Shown: piece by piece, positions 46,359-55,327 of the stretch | Layout of the letters: each line of letters begins with the position of its first letter | Position numbering within the stretch: the first letter of the stretch is position 1 | Assembly: GCA_034667405.1 (NCBI GenBank) | Contig: JAXDJX010000018.1 | Location: 248,001-312,000, forward strand | Direction of reading: 5' to 3' | Length of the DNA stretch: 64,000 nt | DNA from: JANXVR01 sp034667405 | GTDB lineage: Bacteria > Actinomycetota > UBA4738 > HRBIN12 | Made by a program: the position numbers and the translations under genes | The notes under the pieces: model-generated | Told to the model about the DNA's origin: nothing | Database searches by the model: none | Seen by the model: the letters and a program-made list of their open reading frames with translations, nothing else

Positions 46359-48590
46359 ATGCGCGGCCCTCGGATGTTCCCCGTTCTCATGGTCTTCGTC
46401 GTTGCGGCGAGTGCGTGCTCCATCCCTCGCCTCGCCGACTATCAACGAACCGCGCAGGCGTTGCCGCAAACCTCATTCCTCTATGCCGCGGACGGAAGTC
46501 TCATCACGCGACTCCACGCGGCGCAGGACAGGATCCTCCTTCGGTACTCGCAGATGCCCGAGTCCATCAAGGAGGCGGTCGTCGCGGTGGAGGATCGTCG
46601 TTTCTGGTCGCACCATGGGGTGGACGTGCGAGGTGTCCTGCGGGCCGCGGCGCAGAACGCCGAGAACGGCACCGTGGTCCAGGGTGGTTCAACGATCACT
46701 CAGCAGCTCATCAAGAACCTCTACCTGAGTAACACCCAGACGCTCGCACGCAAGGTCGATGAAGCGATCCTGGCGTGGCAGCTGGAAGACCAGCTCTCGA
46801 AGGAGCAGATCCTCACGAAGTACCTGAACACGGTCTACTTCGGTGCGGGCGCCTACGGCATCCAGGCGGCGGCCCAGACCTATTTCGGCGTGGACGCCAG
46901 GGACCTCACCCTCACCGAATCAGCAACCCTGGCGGGACTCATCGCGGTGCCCAACACCTATGACCCGTTCTCCCATCCCAACCGAGCGCGAGCCCGTCGC
47001 GACCTCGTGCTGCAGGATATGGCCGACCAAGGGATGATCTCGGAGTCCAAACTACGGGCGGCTTCAAACGGGCGGATCGATCTCCACCGGACGTCGGCGC
47101 AAGACCGTTATCCCTACCCGTACTTCGTCGACTACTTCAAGCAATGGTTCCTCTCCAATCCGGCCTTCGGCGCAGATCGAGCCGCACGGAACACGCTGCT
47201 GTTCACCGGCGGTCTGCGGATCACCACCAGCATCGATCCGAAGTTGCAGACCGACGCAGAGCAGGCGGTACGGTCGATCCTGCCCTATCCGAGCGATCCA
47301 GCTGCCGCCATGACCGTGATCGATCCACGCACGGGATATGTGCGCGCCATGGTGGGAGGCAAGGACAGCGAGTACTGGGATCCGCATTCGACGTCGGGTC
47401 GGCTCAACCTGGCAACCGGCGGCAGCACGGGACGCCAGGCCGGATCCTCCTTCAAGCCGTTCGCGTTGGTGACAGCCCTCGAACAAGGTATGACCCCTTC
47501 GACCGTGTTCTCGGCGCCTTCGTCGATCGACATCCCGCTCGACGCCGGCCAGGTGTGGCACGTGACGAATGCGGAGGGTAGCGGGTACGGCAGCATGTCA
47601 CTGGAGTCCGCAACCGTGAACTCCGTCAACACCGTCTACGCACAGGTCATCGAGCAGGTCGGACCCCAGAACGTCATCGACACGGCGAAGAAGATGGGCA
47701 TCCGCTGCTGTCCCCGGACCACCGAGCCGAAACACCAGCTGCAGCCCTACGTCTCCTCCGTGCTTGGCACCAACGAGGTGAACACCCTTGAGATGGCATC
47801 CGCCTACGGCACGTTCGCAACCGGGGGCCGACACGCCCAGCCGGTTCCCGCGGTGAGGATCACCGATGCCAGAGGGAAGGTGATCTGGTCCGCCAAACCA
47901 CAGCCCAAGCTCGTCGTCGATCCTCGCATCATCTCCGTGGCCGACGGGATCCTGCAGAAGGTCGTCCTCTACGGGACGGGAACCGCCGCGAACATCGGGC
48001 GCCCCCAGATCGGTAAGACCGGCACGAATCAGAACTACTCCGATGCGTGGTTCGCCGGGGCGGTGCCACAACTCTCCGCGGTCGTGTGGGTTGGGTTCCC
48101 GCAAGGACAGGTGTCGATGGCGCCACCGACGACGCGGATCACGGTGTTCGGCGGAACGTGGCCGGCGGAGATCTGGCACGCGTTCATGGCGCGAGCCACG
48201 GCCACCATGCCGGTCCGTTCGTTCCCCTCGCCGTCCGTGCAGTACGTCTCGGTTGCCGTGGACATCACGCAGGCTCCGTACTGCCTCCCCAACGACTTCA
48301 CGCTGGAGGCCAACATCCGAACCCTTCAGTTCATCCGAGGGGTGGAACCGCACAAGACGTGCACGACGCCGACCTCCTCGCGGCAAGCGGTCGTTCCCTC
48401 CGTCATCGGACACTCGCAGGCCTCGGCCACGGCGATCTTGGAACGCGTGGGGTTCAACGTAGAGGTGGTCGTTTCACCCTCCTCGCAGCCCGCCGGGTCC
48501 GTCATCGCGCAGAGCCCATCCGCCGGAACGAGCCTCTATCAGACGAGCACGGTCACCATCACCGTGTCGGAGGCTCCGCCCGCGCATTGA
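46359..48590 (+). CDS. bifunctional transglycosylase/transpeptidase penicillin-binding protein with PASTA domain
   Basis: 743 residues, class A PBP. N-terminal hydrophobic segment FPVLMVFVVAASAC with a lipobox-like Cys20. GT51 glycosyltransferase: VVAVEDRRFWSHHGVD (about 75), GGSTITQQLIKNLYL and KDEILxxYLNxVYFG-like KEQILTKYLNTVYFG. Transpeptidase: Ser364 in SSFKPF, SVN in TVNSVNTVYA, and KTGT (about 553). A PASTA domain (VVPSVIGHSQASATAILERV) ends the protein. It polymerises and crosslinks peptidoglycan. It has essentially no cytoplasmic N-terminal tail. The 3' end overlaps mpg on the other strand. Confidence 0.94.
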   Translation: MRGPRMFPVLMVFVVAASACSIPRLADYQRTAQALPQTSFLYAADGSLITRLHAAQDRILLRYSQMPESIKEAVVAVEDRRFWSHHGVDVRGVLRAAAQNAENGTVVQGGSTITQQLIKNLYLSNTQTLARKVDEAILAWQLEDQLSKEQILTKYLNTVYFGAGAYGIQAAAQTYFGVDARDLTLTESATLAGLIAVPNTYDPFSHPNRARARRDLVLQDMADQGMISESKLRAASNGRIDLHRTSAQDRYPYPYFVDYFKQWFLSNPAFGADRAARNTLLFTGGLRITTSIDPKLQTDAEQAVRSILPYPSDPAAAMTVIDPRTGYVRAMVGGKDSEYWDPHSTSGRLNLATGGSTGRQAGSSFKPFALVTALEQGMTPSTVFSAPSSIDIPLDAGQVWHVTNAEGSGYGSMSLESATVNSVNTVYAQVIEQVGPQNVIDTAKKMGIRCCPRTTEPKHQLQPYVSSVLGTNEVNTLEMASAYGTFATGGRHAQPVPAVRITDARGKVIWSAKPQPKLVVDPRIISVADGILQKVVLYGTGTAANIGRPQIGKTGTNQNYSDAWFAGAVPQLSAVVWVGFPQGQVSMAPPTTRITVFGGTWPAEIWHAFMARATATMPVRSFPSPSVQYVSVAVDITQAPYCLPNDFTLEANIRTLQFIRGVEPHKTCTTPTSSRQAVVPSVIGHSQASATAILERVGFNVEVVVSPSSQPAGSVIAQSPSAGTSLYQTSTVTITVSEAPPAH

Positions 48591-49170
48591 GGGCCCGCGT
48601 CCCAGACACGAACGGATCGCCCCGCTCCCAGAACCGCCATGGAACCTCGGCGGCGCGGCGCATCCCGATCCGTGGTCCGCTCAAGATGTCGATCCTCGCC
48701 TCGGATCCTCGTTCGAACCAGCAACGGTCCGCGACCGTCAGGTCAAGGCCGTTGTCGGCGCCGCTCAACGCGAGGGCTTGCGCCAGCCGCCCGGGGCCCG
48801 TCGTCAGAGGAACACGCCCCTTGCGGTTCCGTTCCATCTCCACGGCCCCTTCCGTGGGCTCGCCCGCACGCAGCAGCACGGCACTCCCCTCGCCGTCCTT
48901 CCCCGTGACGACGTTCGCGCACCAGTGCATCCCATACACGAAGTAGACGTACAGAAGGCCCGCCCGGCCGAACATGACTTCGTTCCGGCGGGTGACACCC
49001 CCGAAGGCGTGGCTCGCGGGATCGTCTTGTTCGTAGGCCTCCGTCTCCACGATCCGGACGGCCAGCCGTGCTCCGGAAGGAAGGATCCTCACCAGGGTCT
49101 GACCCAAGAGGTCCGGTGCCACCGCCACCGCGCTTCGCGCGAAGAACGAGCGGGGCAGCCGCCGGCTCAC
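48559..49170 (-). CDS. mpg: 3-methyladenine DNA glycosylase
   Basis: 203 residues, AAG/Mpg family. Removes alkylated and deaminated purines. RIVETEAYEQDDPASHAFGG carries the catalytic Glu, and LLYVYFVYGMHWCANVVTG, AVLLRAGEP and TGPGRLAQALAL are typical. The GTG start overlaps the polX stop (GTGA). The last ten codons overlap the end of the PBP gene on the opposite strand. Confidence 0.94.
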   Translation of the reverse strand: MSRRLPRSFFARSAVAVAPDLLGQTLVRILPSGARLAVRIVETEAYEQDDPASHAFGGVTRRNEVMFGRAGLLYVYFVYGMHWCANVVTGKDGEGSAVLLRAGEPTEGAVEMERNRKGRVPLTTGPGRLAQALALSGADNGLDLTVADRCWFERGSEARIDILSGPRIGMRRAAEVPWRFWERGDPFVSGTRALNARAEPPTR

Positions 49171-50885
49171 GAGGGGCTGAGGAAGCGCTCGAGCTTGGAC
49201 CAGGGCCACGTGTTGATGACATCGGCCTTCGTGAGCCATCCCCGCTGCGCGGTAGCAACTCCGAAACGTAGGAGATCGAGATGCTTCGTCGCATGCGCAT
49301 CGGAATCGATCGCGAACCGAACCCCGTGGCGCTTGGCCCACAGGATGTGTTCGTCCTTCAGGTCCAAGCGATCGGGGTGTGCGTTGACCTCAAGCGCCGT
49401 TCCTGTGCGGCCGGCAGTCTCGAAGACGGCTTCGAGGTCGAGATCGATCGGAGGTCTCCTCCCGACCTTCCGGGTGGTGAGGTGGCCGATGATGTGGACG
49501 TTCGGGTTCTCGATCGCGCGGAGCACTCGCCGGGTCATCTCCTCGCGCGACTGCGTGAAATGAGAGTGGACAGAGGCAACCGTCAGATCGAACCCCGCCA
49601 GGAACTCGTCGTCCCAGTCCAGCTCTCCGTCGGGACCGATGTTGAGCTCGGTTCCGTGAAGCAACCTGATATCGGGATAGCGAGGCTGAAGCGCGCGGAG
49701 CTGTTCGCGTTGCTCCAGGATCTTCTCGGCGGTCATGCGCTGCATGAAGAGGTCGGGAGCGTGATCGGTCACCGCGTAGTAGGCGTAGCCACGCGCTGCG
49801 GCAGCCTCGATCATCTCTTCGAGCGTTGCCAGGCCGTCGGTCAGCTTCGTGTGGGTGTGGAGGTCGCCTTTGATGTCGCCATCCTTGACGAGCTTGGGAA
49901 GCTCACCCGAGAGTCCGGCTTCAACCTCACCTCGGTCCTCCCTGAGGGTTGGTTCGATGAACGGAAGGCCGAGCTTCGCATAGACATCAGCCTCGGTCTT
50001 GGCGGCGAGCAGCTCTCCGCTCTTCGCGTTGAAGAGGCCGTATTCGTTGAGCTTGAGTCCTGCGCGAACTGCCATCTCTCTGATCCGCACGTTATGGGGT
50101 TTCGAGCCGGTGAAGTAGATCATGGCGGCACCCCACACATCGGCGGGCACGACTCGGAGATCGACCTGCAGTCCCCGCTCGACCAGCACGGAGGACTTCG
50201 CATCTCCGTTCGCGAGCACTCGCGTGACTGACGGGTGCGTGACGAAGGCCTCCATGATCGGCGACGGGTCCGGCGAGGCGACCAGCAGGTCGACATCGCC
50301 GATGGTTTCGCACATCCGGCGAAGCGAACCCGCGTAGGCGATCTTCCTCACGCCCGGCAGATCCTCGAGACGTGCCATCAGGGTCTGCGCGGCATCCATG
50401 GCGACCTCGAGCGTCACCCGACCCCCCGCGGAGGCGATCTGGGTGATGCCACGAAGGATGTTCTCCTGGGTCTTCGGACCGAAGCCCTTCAGGCCTGCCA
50501 CGCGGCCCTCTTGGATCGCAGCCGCCAGGTCATCGACCGAGCCGATCCCCAACTCCTCGTAGAGGGCGTAGGCCTTCTTCGGGCCGAGCCCCGGGACGGC
50601 CATGAGATCCCGGACGCCGCCGGGGATCTGCGCTCGCAGCTTCTCGAGATCGACGATCTCACCCGTGGAGAGGAACTCGTGGATCTTCTCCCCGATGGAC
50701 TTCCCGACGCCGGGGACCTTCAGGATCTCCTTCAGATCCTTGCCCGTCAGATCATCGGGAAATCCCCCCACCGCCCGAGCCGCCTTCTCGTAGGCGCGCG
50801 GCTTGAACGGGTCATCGGACAGGATCGACAGGAGATCGGCGAACTCCAGGAGCACCTGTTCGATCGTTTCATTCGCCCTGGGCAC
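49167..50885 (-). CDS. polX: DNA polymerase/3'-5' exonuclease PolX
   Basis: 572 residues. Residues 1-315 are a polymerase beta-type domain: helix-hairpin-helix motifs LKVPGVGKSIGEKI and LMAVPGLGPKKAYALYEELG, and the metal Asp pair in TIGDVDLLVAS plus VDLRVV. Residues 335-570 are a PHP phosphoesterase with DLHTHTKLTDG, YAVTDHAPDL and FAIDSDAHA. It fills gaps in base-excision repair, which fits its coupling with mpg. GTG start with GGAGG four bases upstream. Confidence 0.95.
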   Translation of the reverse strand: MPRANETIEQVLLEFADLLSILSDDPFKPRAYEKAARAVGGFPDDLTGKDLKEILKVPGVGKSIGEKIHEFLSTGEIVDLEKLRAQIPGGVRDLMAVPGLGPKKAYALYEELGIGSVDDLAAAIQEGRVAGLKGFGPKTQENILRGITQIASAGGRVTLEVAMDAAQTLMARLEDLPGVRKIAYAGSLRRMCETIGDVDLLVASPDPSPIMEAFVTHPSVTRVLANGDAKSSVLVERGLQVDLRVVPADVWGAAMIYFTGSKPHNVRIREMAVRAGLKLNEYGLFNAKSGELLAAKTEADVYAKLGLPFIEPTLREDRGEVEAGLSGELPKLVKDGDIKGDLHTHTKLTDGLATLEEMIEAAAARGYAYYAVTDHAPDLFMQRMTAEKILEQREQLRALQPRYPDIRLLHGTELNIGPDGELDWDDEFLAGFDLTVASVHSHFTQSREEMTRRVLRAIENPNVHIIGHLTTRKVGRRPPIDLDLEAVFETAGRTGTALEVNAHPDRLDLKDEHILWAKRHGVRFAIDSDAHATKHLDLLRFGVATAQRGWLTKADVINTWPWSKLERFLSPS

Positions 50886-50898
50886 AGGACCTCCGGTG

Positions 50899-51819
50899 TT
50901 AGACCAGATTCAGGAGGAACAGGAGCAGCGCCTTCTGCGTGTGGAGTCGGTTCTCCGCCTGATCCCAGATGGCCGAATGCGGACCCTCCATCACCTCGGC
51001 CGTGATCTCCTGCCCGCGGTGCGCCGGCAAGCAATGCATGACCAGCACGTCGGGATTCGCAAGCTCGACCAGCTGCTGGCTGAGCTGGAAGATGGGGAAG
51101 ACCAGCGCTCGTTCGTCGACTTCTGCTTCCTGACCCATGCTGGCCCACACATCCGTGCAGAGCACGTCGGCGCCCTTGGCCGCCTGCTCCGGGTCGTGCA
51201 TGACCTCGATCGATCCGCCGGTTTCAGCGGCGATCTCCGCCGCCCGCTGAACAACCTGCGGGATCGGTTCGAATCCTGGAGGCGTCGCGACCCGCACCGT
51301 CATCCCGACCTTCGCCCCGGCGAGCAGGAGCGAGTGGGCCACGTTGTTCCCGTCTCCCAGATAGGTCACGATCTTGCCGGCGGGTCCCCCAAGGCGTTCT
51401 CGGATGGTGAGAACGTCGGCCAGTGCCTGGCAGGGATGCTCGAAGTCGCTCAGCGAGTTCACCACCGGCACCGAGGCGGCCCCTGCGAGGACCTCCAAGC
51501 GCTCTTGTTCGAACGTGCGTAGGACGATCGCGTCCACGTAGCGACTGAGGGTCCTCCCCGTGTCTTCGATGGTCTCGCCTCGGCCCAGCTGCAGTTCCGC
51601 CCCGCTGAGCACCACCGGATGTCCGCCGAGTTGTGCGACGCCTACCTCGAAGGACACCCGCGTACGCGTGGAGGGCTTCTCGAAGATGAGGGCGACGGAG
51701 AGGCCACGCAGCTTGTCGCGATAGGCGCCGGGGTCGCCCTTGATCGCATCGGCGATGTCCAGCAGCTGCGTGAGTTCCTGCGGCGAAAGATCGTCGACGG
51801 AGAGGTAGTCGCGTGTCAT
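50899..51819 (-). CDS. argF: ornithine carbamoyltransferase
   Basis: 306 residues. Forms citrulline from ornithine and carbamoyl phosphate. Carbamoyl-phosphate sites are FEKPSTRTRVSFEVG and DFEHPCQALADV; the ornithine site includes MHCLPAHRGQEI. YLGDGNNVAHSLLLAG links the domains. The rest of the arginine genes are absent, so it is split off from an arg operon. An upstream ATG ten codons earlier is possible; MTRDYLSVDDL fits relatives better. No ARG box recognised. Confidence 0.93.
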   Translation of the reverse strand: MTRDYLSVDDLSPQELTQLLDIADAIKGDPGAYRDKLRGLSVALIFEKPSTRTRVSFEVGVAQLGGHPVVLSGAELQLGRGETIEDTGRTLSRYVDAIVLRTFEQERLEVLAGAASVPVVNSLSDFEHPCQALADVLTIRERLGGPAGKIVTYLGDGNNVAHSLLLAGAKVGMTVRVATPPGFEPIPQVVQRAAEIAAETGGSIEVMHDPEQAAKGADVLCTDVWASMGQEAEVDERALVFPIFQLSQQLVELANPDVLVMHCLPAHRGQEITAEVMEGPHSAIWDQAENRLHTQKALLLFLLNLV

Positions 51820-51855
51820 GGTGCCGGAGTCTATCCCGAGCAGGCGCACGCTCGC

Positions 51856-54231
51856 CTATCCGGCACGGAGTTCGGCGCCGAACGCCTGCCCCAGAGCGGC
51901 AACGATGGCGGCGACCGCTGCGTCCGCCTCTTCCCCTTCGAGCGTCCGGTCGCCCTGGAAGTCGACTGAGAAGGCCAGGCTCTTCGAGCCGGGAGGGAGG
52001 GCGGGACCTCGGAAGACGTCGAACAGCACCGCCTGGCCCAACAGATCACCACCGGCCTCTTTGATCCGCTCCGCCACAGCGCCGGCAGACGTCGCCTCGG
52101 GCACGATGAAGGCAAGATCGCGATGGATCGGGGGGAACCGAGGAACATCCGCATAGACGAATTCGGGTCTCGAGGCGTTCATGAGGGCCCCGAGGTCGAG
52201 CTCGACGACGGCGACGCGGCCGTCGAGCTCAAGTGTCCTGGCGTGGGCAGGGTGGAGCTCACCCATGACGCCCGCCTGTTCCCCGCCCACCTCGAGATGG
52301 GCCGAACGCGCCGGGTGGAACAAGGTGCCCGCGGTATCCGACAACGACCACTCCACGACGGCGAGTTCCCCCATGAGGAACTCAACGATGCCTTTCGCAT
52401 CGAGCACGTCGAAGGGACGTTCCGGTTCCGCCCAGCCTCCGGCGGCCCGACCGTTCAAGACGAACGCCAGGTGCGAGTGTTCCTGTACGGGGTCACCGCT
52501 GCGGAACACCGTCCCCACCTCAAAGATGGCCACGGCGTCGGCACCACGAGCTCGGTTGCGAGCAGCTGCATGCAGGAGCCCGGGAGCGAGCCGGGTCCGG
52601 AGGAAGCCTTCGTCGGCTTGAAGGGGGTTTGCGACCGGGATCGCGTCCGTGTCCTCTACGAGGGCCAGGTCTGCCTTGGATGTGAACGACAGGAGGCTTA
52701 CCTCGCGGAGGCCGGCGCGTACCAACGCCTCGCGTGCGCGTATCCGGAAGGCATACGCCGGCGGCACTCCGCCGATCTGACCGGCTGAAGGGATCCTGGA
52801 TCCGATGCGGTCGTATCCGCGGATCCGCGCGATCTCCTCGATGAGATCGACCTCGCGTTCGATATCAACGCGATACCCGGGGACCTCCACCTCGATCTCA
52901 TCGTCGCTCCCCCGGTGCGTCATGTCCAAGCGATCGAAGACCTCGCGCGCATCCTTCGGGGAGACCGCGTCTGCCAGGAGCATCGAGGCTCGCGGCGGTC
53001 GAACCGAAACCCACCTCCTCGGGACCACCGTTCCTGCCTCGGCGATCCCACGGGCCACCACTCCCCCGGCCCACTCTGTGATCAGTCCGGCGCAGCGCGA
53101 TGCAGCTCGTTCCAAGCCCTCACGGTCCACGCCGCGCTCGAACCGGTGAGATGCCTCACTGTGCAGACCGAGGCGCCGGGCCGTCCGAAGGATCCCCTCG
53201 CGCGTGAACGATGCACTCTCCAGGAGAACGTCCCTCGTGGAGGAGGACACCTCTGAGGTGGCGCCACCCATGACGCCCGCGATGGCGATCGGTTTGTCCG
53301 CATCGCAGATGAGCAGGTCTTCGGCGGCAAGCTCCCGCTCGACCGCATCCAGCGTCGTGAGCCGTTCAGCGGCGGCGGCGCGGCGCACCACGATCGCGGG
53401 GCCGGCCAGGCGGTCCAGGTCGAACCCGTGCAGCGGCTGGCCGAGTTCGATCATCGTGTAGTTCGTGGCGTCGACGACGTTGGACACGGGGCGCATGCCC
53501 GAGGCCGTGAGGCGGGCCTGCACCTTCAGCGGCGTGGCACGCGAGGTGTCGACACCTTGAACGAGACGCGCGACGTACCGAGGGCACCCGTCCCCCGCAT
53601 CGATGGTGATGGACACGGCGTCTGCGGCAGCGTCATCTCCTTCGGAGACTCCTGTCTCCACCGCTCGCAGCGGGATCCCGGTGAGGACGGAGACCTCTCG
53701 GGCCACGCCGAGGACACTCAGGAAGTCGGGTCGGTTCGGTTCGACTTCGATATCGAGCACCTCGTCGTCCAAGCCCATGACGGTCTTGAGATCCGACCCG
53801 ACGGGGACACCCTCGTCGTTCAGGATCAGGATCCCCGCGTGAACGTCGGCGATGTTCAGCTCCTGAGGAGAACACAGCATGCCGTTGGAGAGCACACCGC
53901 GGAGCTTGCGGGGTGCGAGCGGCTCCGGGAGCGTGGGAACCCTCGACCCCGGTTTCGCCCAGGGAACCAGGTCGCCTGCAGCGAAGTTCCGCACCCCGGC
54001 GCACACGACGAGCTTCTCGGTGCCGTCGTCAACCGTCGCCACGCACAGCTTGTCCGAGTCGGGATGGTCTTCGACGCTGACCACCCGGGCAACGACCACG
54101 TCGGAGAGACCCTCCCACGGCCGGATCACGTTCTCGACCTTCACCCCTTGCAAGGTGAGTCGCTCGGCGAGTTCGGTTGCGGTCGCTTCAGTGGGGCAGA
54201 ACTCCTGCAGCCACGACCAGACGATCCTCAC
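51856..54231 (-). CDS. pheT: phenylalanyl-tRNA synthetase beta subunit
   Basis: 791 residues, full length. N-terminal tRNA-binding domain (VEDHPDSDKLCVATVDDG), B3/B4 editing domain, B5 (RIGSRIPSAG region), a catalytic-like core, and a C-terminal anticodon-binding domain (PRFPPIHRDLAFIV). Works as an alpha2-beta2 enzyme with PheS. GTG overlaps the pheS stop. It starts MRIVWSWLQEFCP, close to the usual MKVSLEWLREY. Confidence 0.97.
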   Translation of the reverse strand: MRIVWSWLQEFCPTEATATELAERLTLQGVKVENVIRPWEGLSDVVVARVVSVEDHPDSDKLCVATVDDGTEKLVVCAGVRNFAAGDLVPWAKPGSRVPTLPEPLAPRKLRGVLSNGMLCSPQELNIADVHAGILILNDEGVPVGSDLKTVMGLDDEVLDIEVEPNRPDFLSVLGVAREVSVLTGIPLRAVETGVSEGDDAAADAVSITIDAGDGCPRYVARLVQGVDTSRATPLKVQARLTASGMRPVSNVVDATNYTMIELGQPLHGFDLDRLAGPAIVVRRAAAAERLTTLDAVERELAAEDLLICDADKPIAIAGVMGGATSEVSSSTRDVLLESASFTREGILRTARRLGLHSEASHRFERGVDREGLERAASRCAGLITEWAGGVVARGIAEAGTVVPRRWVSVRPPRASMLLADAVSPKDAREVFDRLDMTHRGSDDEIEVEVPGYRVDIEREVDLIEEIARIRGYDRIGSRIPSAGQIGGVPPAYAFRIRAREALVRAGLREVSLLSFTSKADLALVEDTDAIPVANPLQADEGFLRTRLAPGLLHAAARNRARGADAVAIFEVGTVFRSGDPVQEHSHLAFVLNGRAAGGWAEPERPFDVLDAKGIVEFLMGELAVVEWSLSDTAGTLFHPARSAHLEVGGEQAGVMGELHPAHARTLELDGRVAVVELDLGALMNASRPEFVYADVPRFPPIHRDLAFIVPEATSAGAVAERIKEAGGDLLGQAVLFDVFRGPALPPGSKSLAFSVDFQGDRTLEGEEADAAVAAIVAALGQAFGAELRAG

Positions 54232-55283
54232 GCGACCCCCTCGAACTGCGCCAGGAACCGCACGTCGCCGTCGAACAGCATCCGGATGTCGGGGATCGCA
54301 TACTTCAACAGCGCCACCCGGTCTATCCCGATGCCGAACGCGAACCCGGTGTAGCGCTCGCTGTCGTAGCCACAGTTCTCGAGTACCTGTGGATGCACCA
54401 TCCCGGCCCCGAGAAGCTCGATCCATCCGGATCCGCAGACCTTGCACCCGACACCGTCGCACTTGAAGCAGGACACGCCCACCTCGCACCCGGGTTCGAC
54501 GAAGGGGAAGAATGCCGGGCCGAGCCGAACCCTCCGCCGTTGCCCGAACAATGCCTTCGCCGCAGCTTCCAACGTTCCTTTCAGGTCGGCGAAGGTGATC
54601 CCTTCAGCGACGGCCAGCCCCTCGAGCTGGTGGAAGACGGGCGAGTGGGTTGGGTCGGAGGTTTCGCGTCGGAAGACCCTGCCGGGGGCAACGATGTAGA
54701 CGGGCGGAGGCTGGGACTGCATGGTGCGGATCTGCACCGCGCTCGTCTCCGTGCGAAGAAGCAGCTCTGGATGGCCGGGGACGCTGACGTAGAGCGAGTC
54801 CTTCATGGTCCGCGCCGGATGGTCGGGGGGGATGTTCAGGGCTTGGAAGTTGTGCCAGTCGTCCTCGATCTCCGGGCCTTCGGCCACCTTGAAGCCGAGC
54901 GAGGTGAACACCTGGACGAGTTCGCGCTCCACGATAGTCAGAGGGTGGAAGGAGCCGTGACGCGGGCGGCGCCCCGGAAGCGAGAGGTCGAGCGCGTCGG
55001 CCGCCAGGAGCGCGGTCTCCGCGAGCGCGTCCAGCGCCGCCCGCTTGGTCTCGACGGCATCGTTCAATGCCTGGCGGGCCTCGTTCGCGAGCTTCCCGAC
55101 ATCGCGGCGCTCGTCCGGGCCGAGCGTCCCGAGCGACCGCTGGATCTCACTGAATGGTGACTTGCGGCCCAGGATCTCCGTCTGTGCGCGCTCGAGCGAG
55201 GCAAGGTCTTCAGCGTGTTCGAAGAGCGAGACCCCCCGGTCGCGTTCGGCTTGCAGCACCGTTCGCATCTCCCGGGCGTCCAT
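54228..55283 (-). CDS. pheS: phenylalanyl-tRNA synthetase alpha subunit
   Basis: 351 residues. Class II synthetase. HPLTIVERELVQVFTSLGF, motif 2 RTETSAVQIRTM and VFRRETSDPTHSPVFHQLEG, and motif 3 FAFGIGIDRVALLKY. A small Cys cluster (CFKCDGVGCKVCG) is present in the loop before WIELLGAGM, as in a subset of PheS proteins. It follows the methyltransferase-kinase fusion by 44 bases, downstream of infC-rpmI-rplT, a classical order. Confidence 0.97.
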   Translation of the reverse strand: MDAREMRTVLQAERDRGVSLFEHAEDLASLERAQTEILGRKSPFSEIQRSLGTLGPDERRDVGKLANEARQALNDAVETKRAALDALAETALLAADALDLSLPGRRPRHGSFHPLTIVERELVQVFTSLGFKVAEGPEIEDDWHNFQALNIPPDHPARTMKDSLYVSVPGHPELLLRTETSAVQIRTMQSQPPPVYIVAPGRVFRRETSDPTHSPVFHQLEGLAVAEGITFADLKGTLEAAAKALFGQRRRVRLGPAFFPFVEPGCEVGVSCFKCDGVGCKVCGSGWIELLGAGMVHPQVLENCGYDSERYTGFAFGIGIDRVALLKYAIPDIRMLFDGDVRFLAQFEGVA

Positions 55284-55327
55284 AGGGGGCCGAGTCTAAC
55301 AAGTGGCCCTTCAGCGGCCGGAGCATT

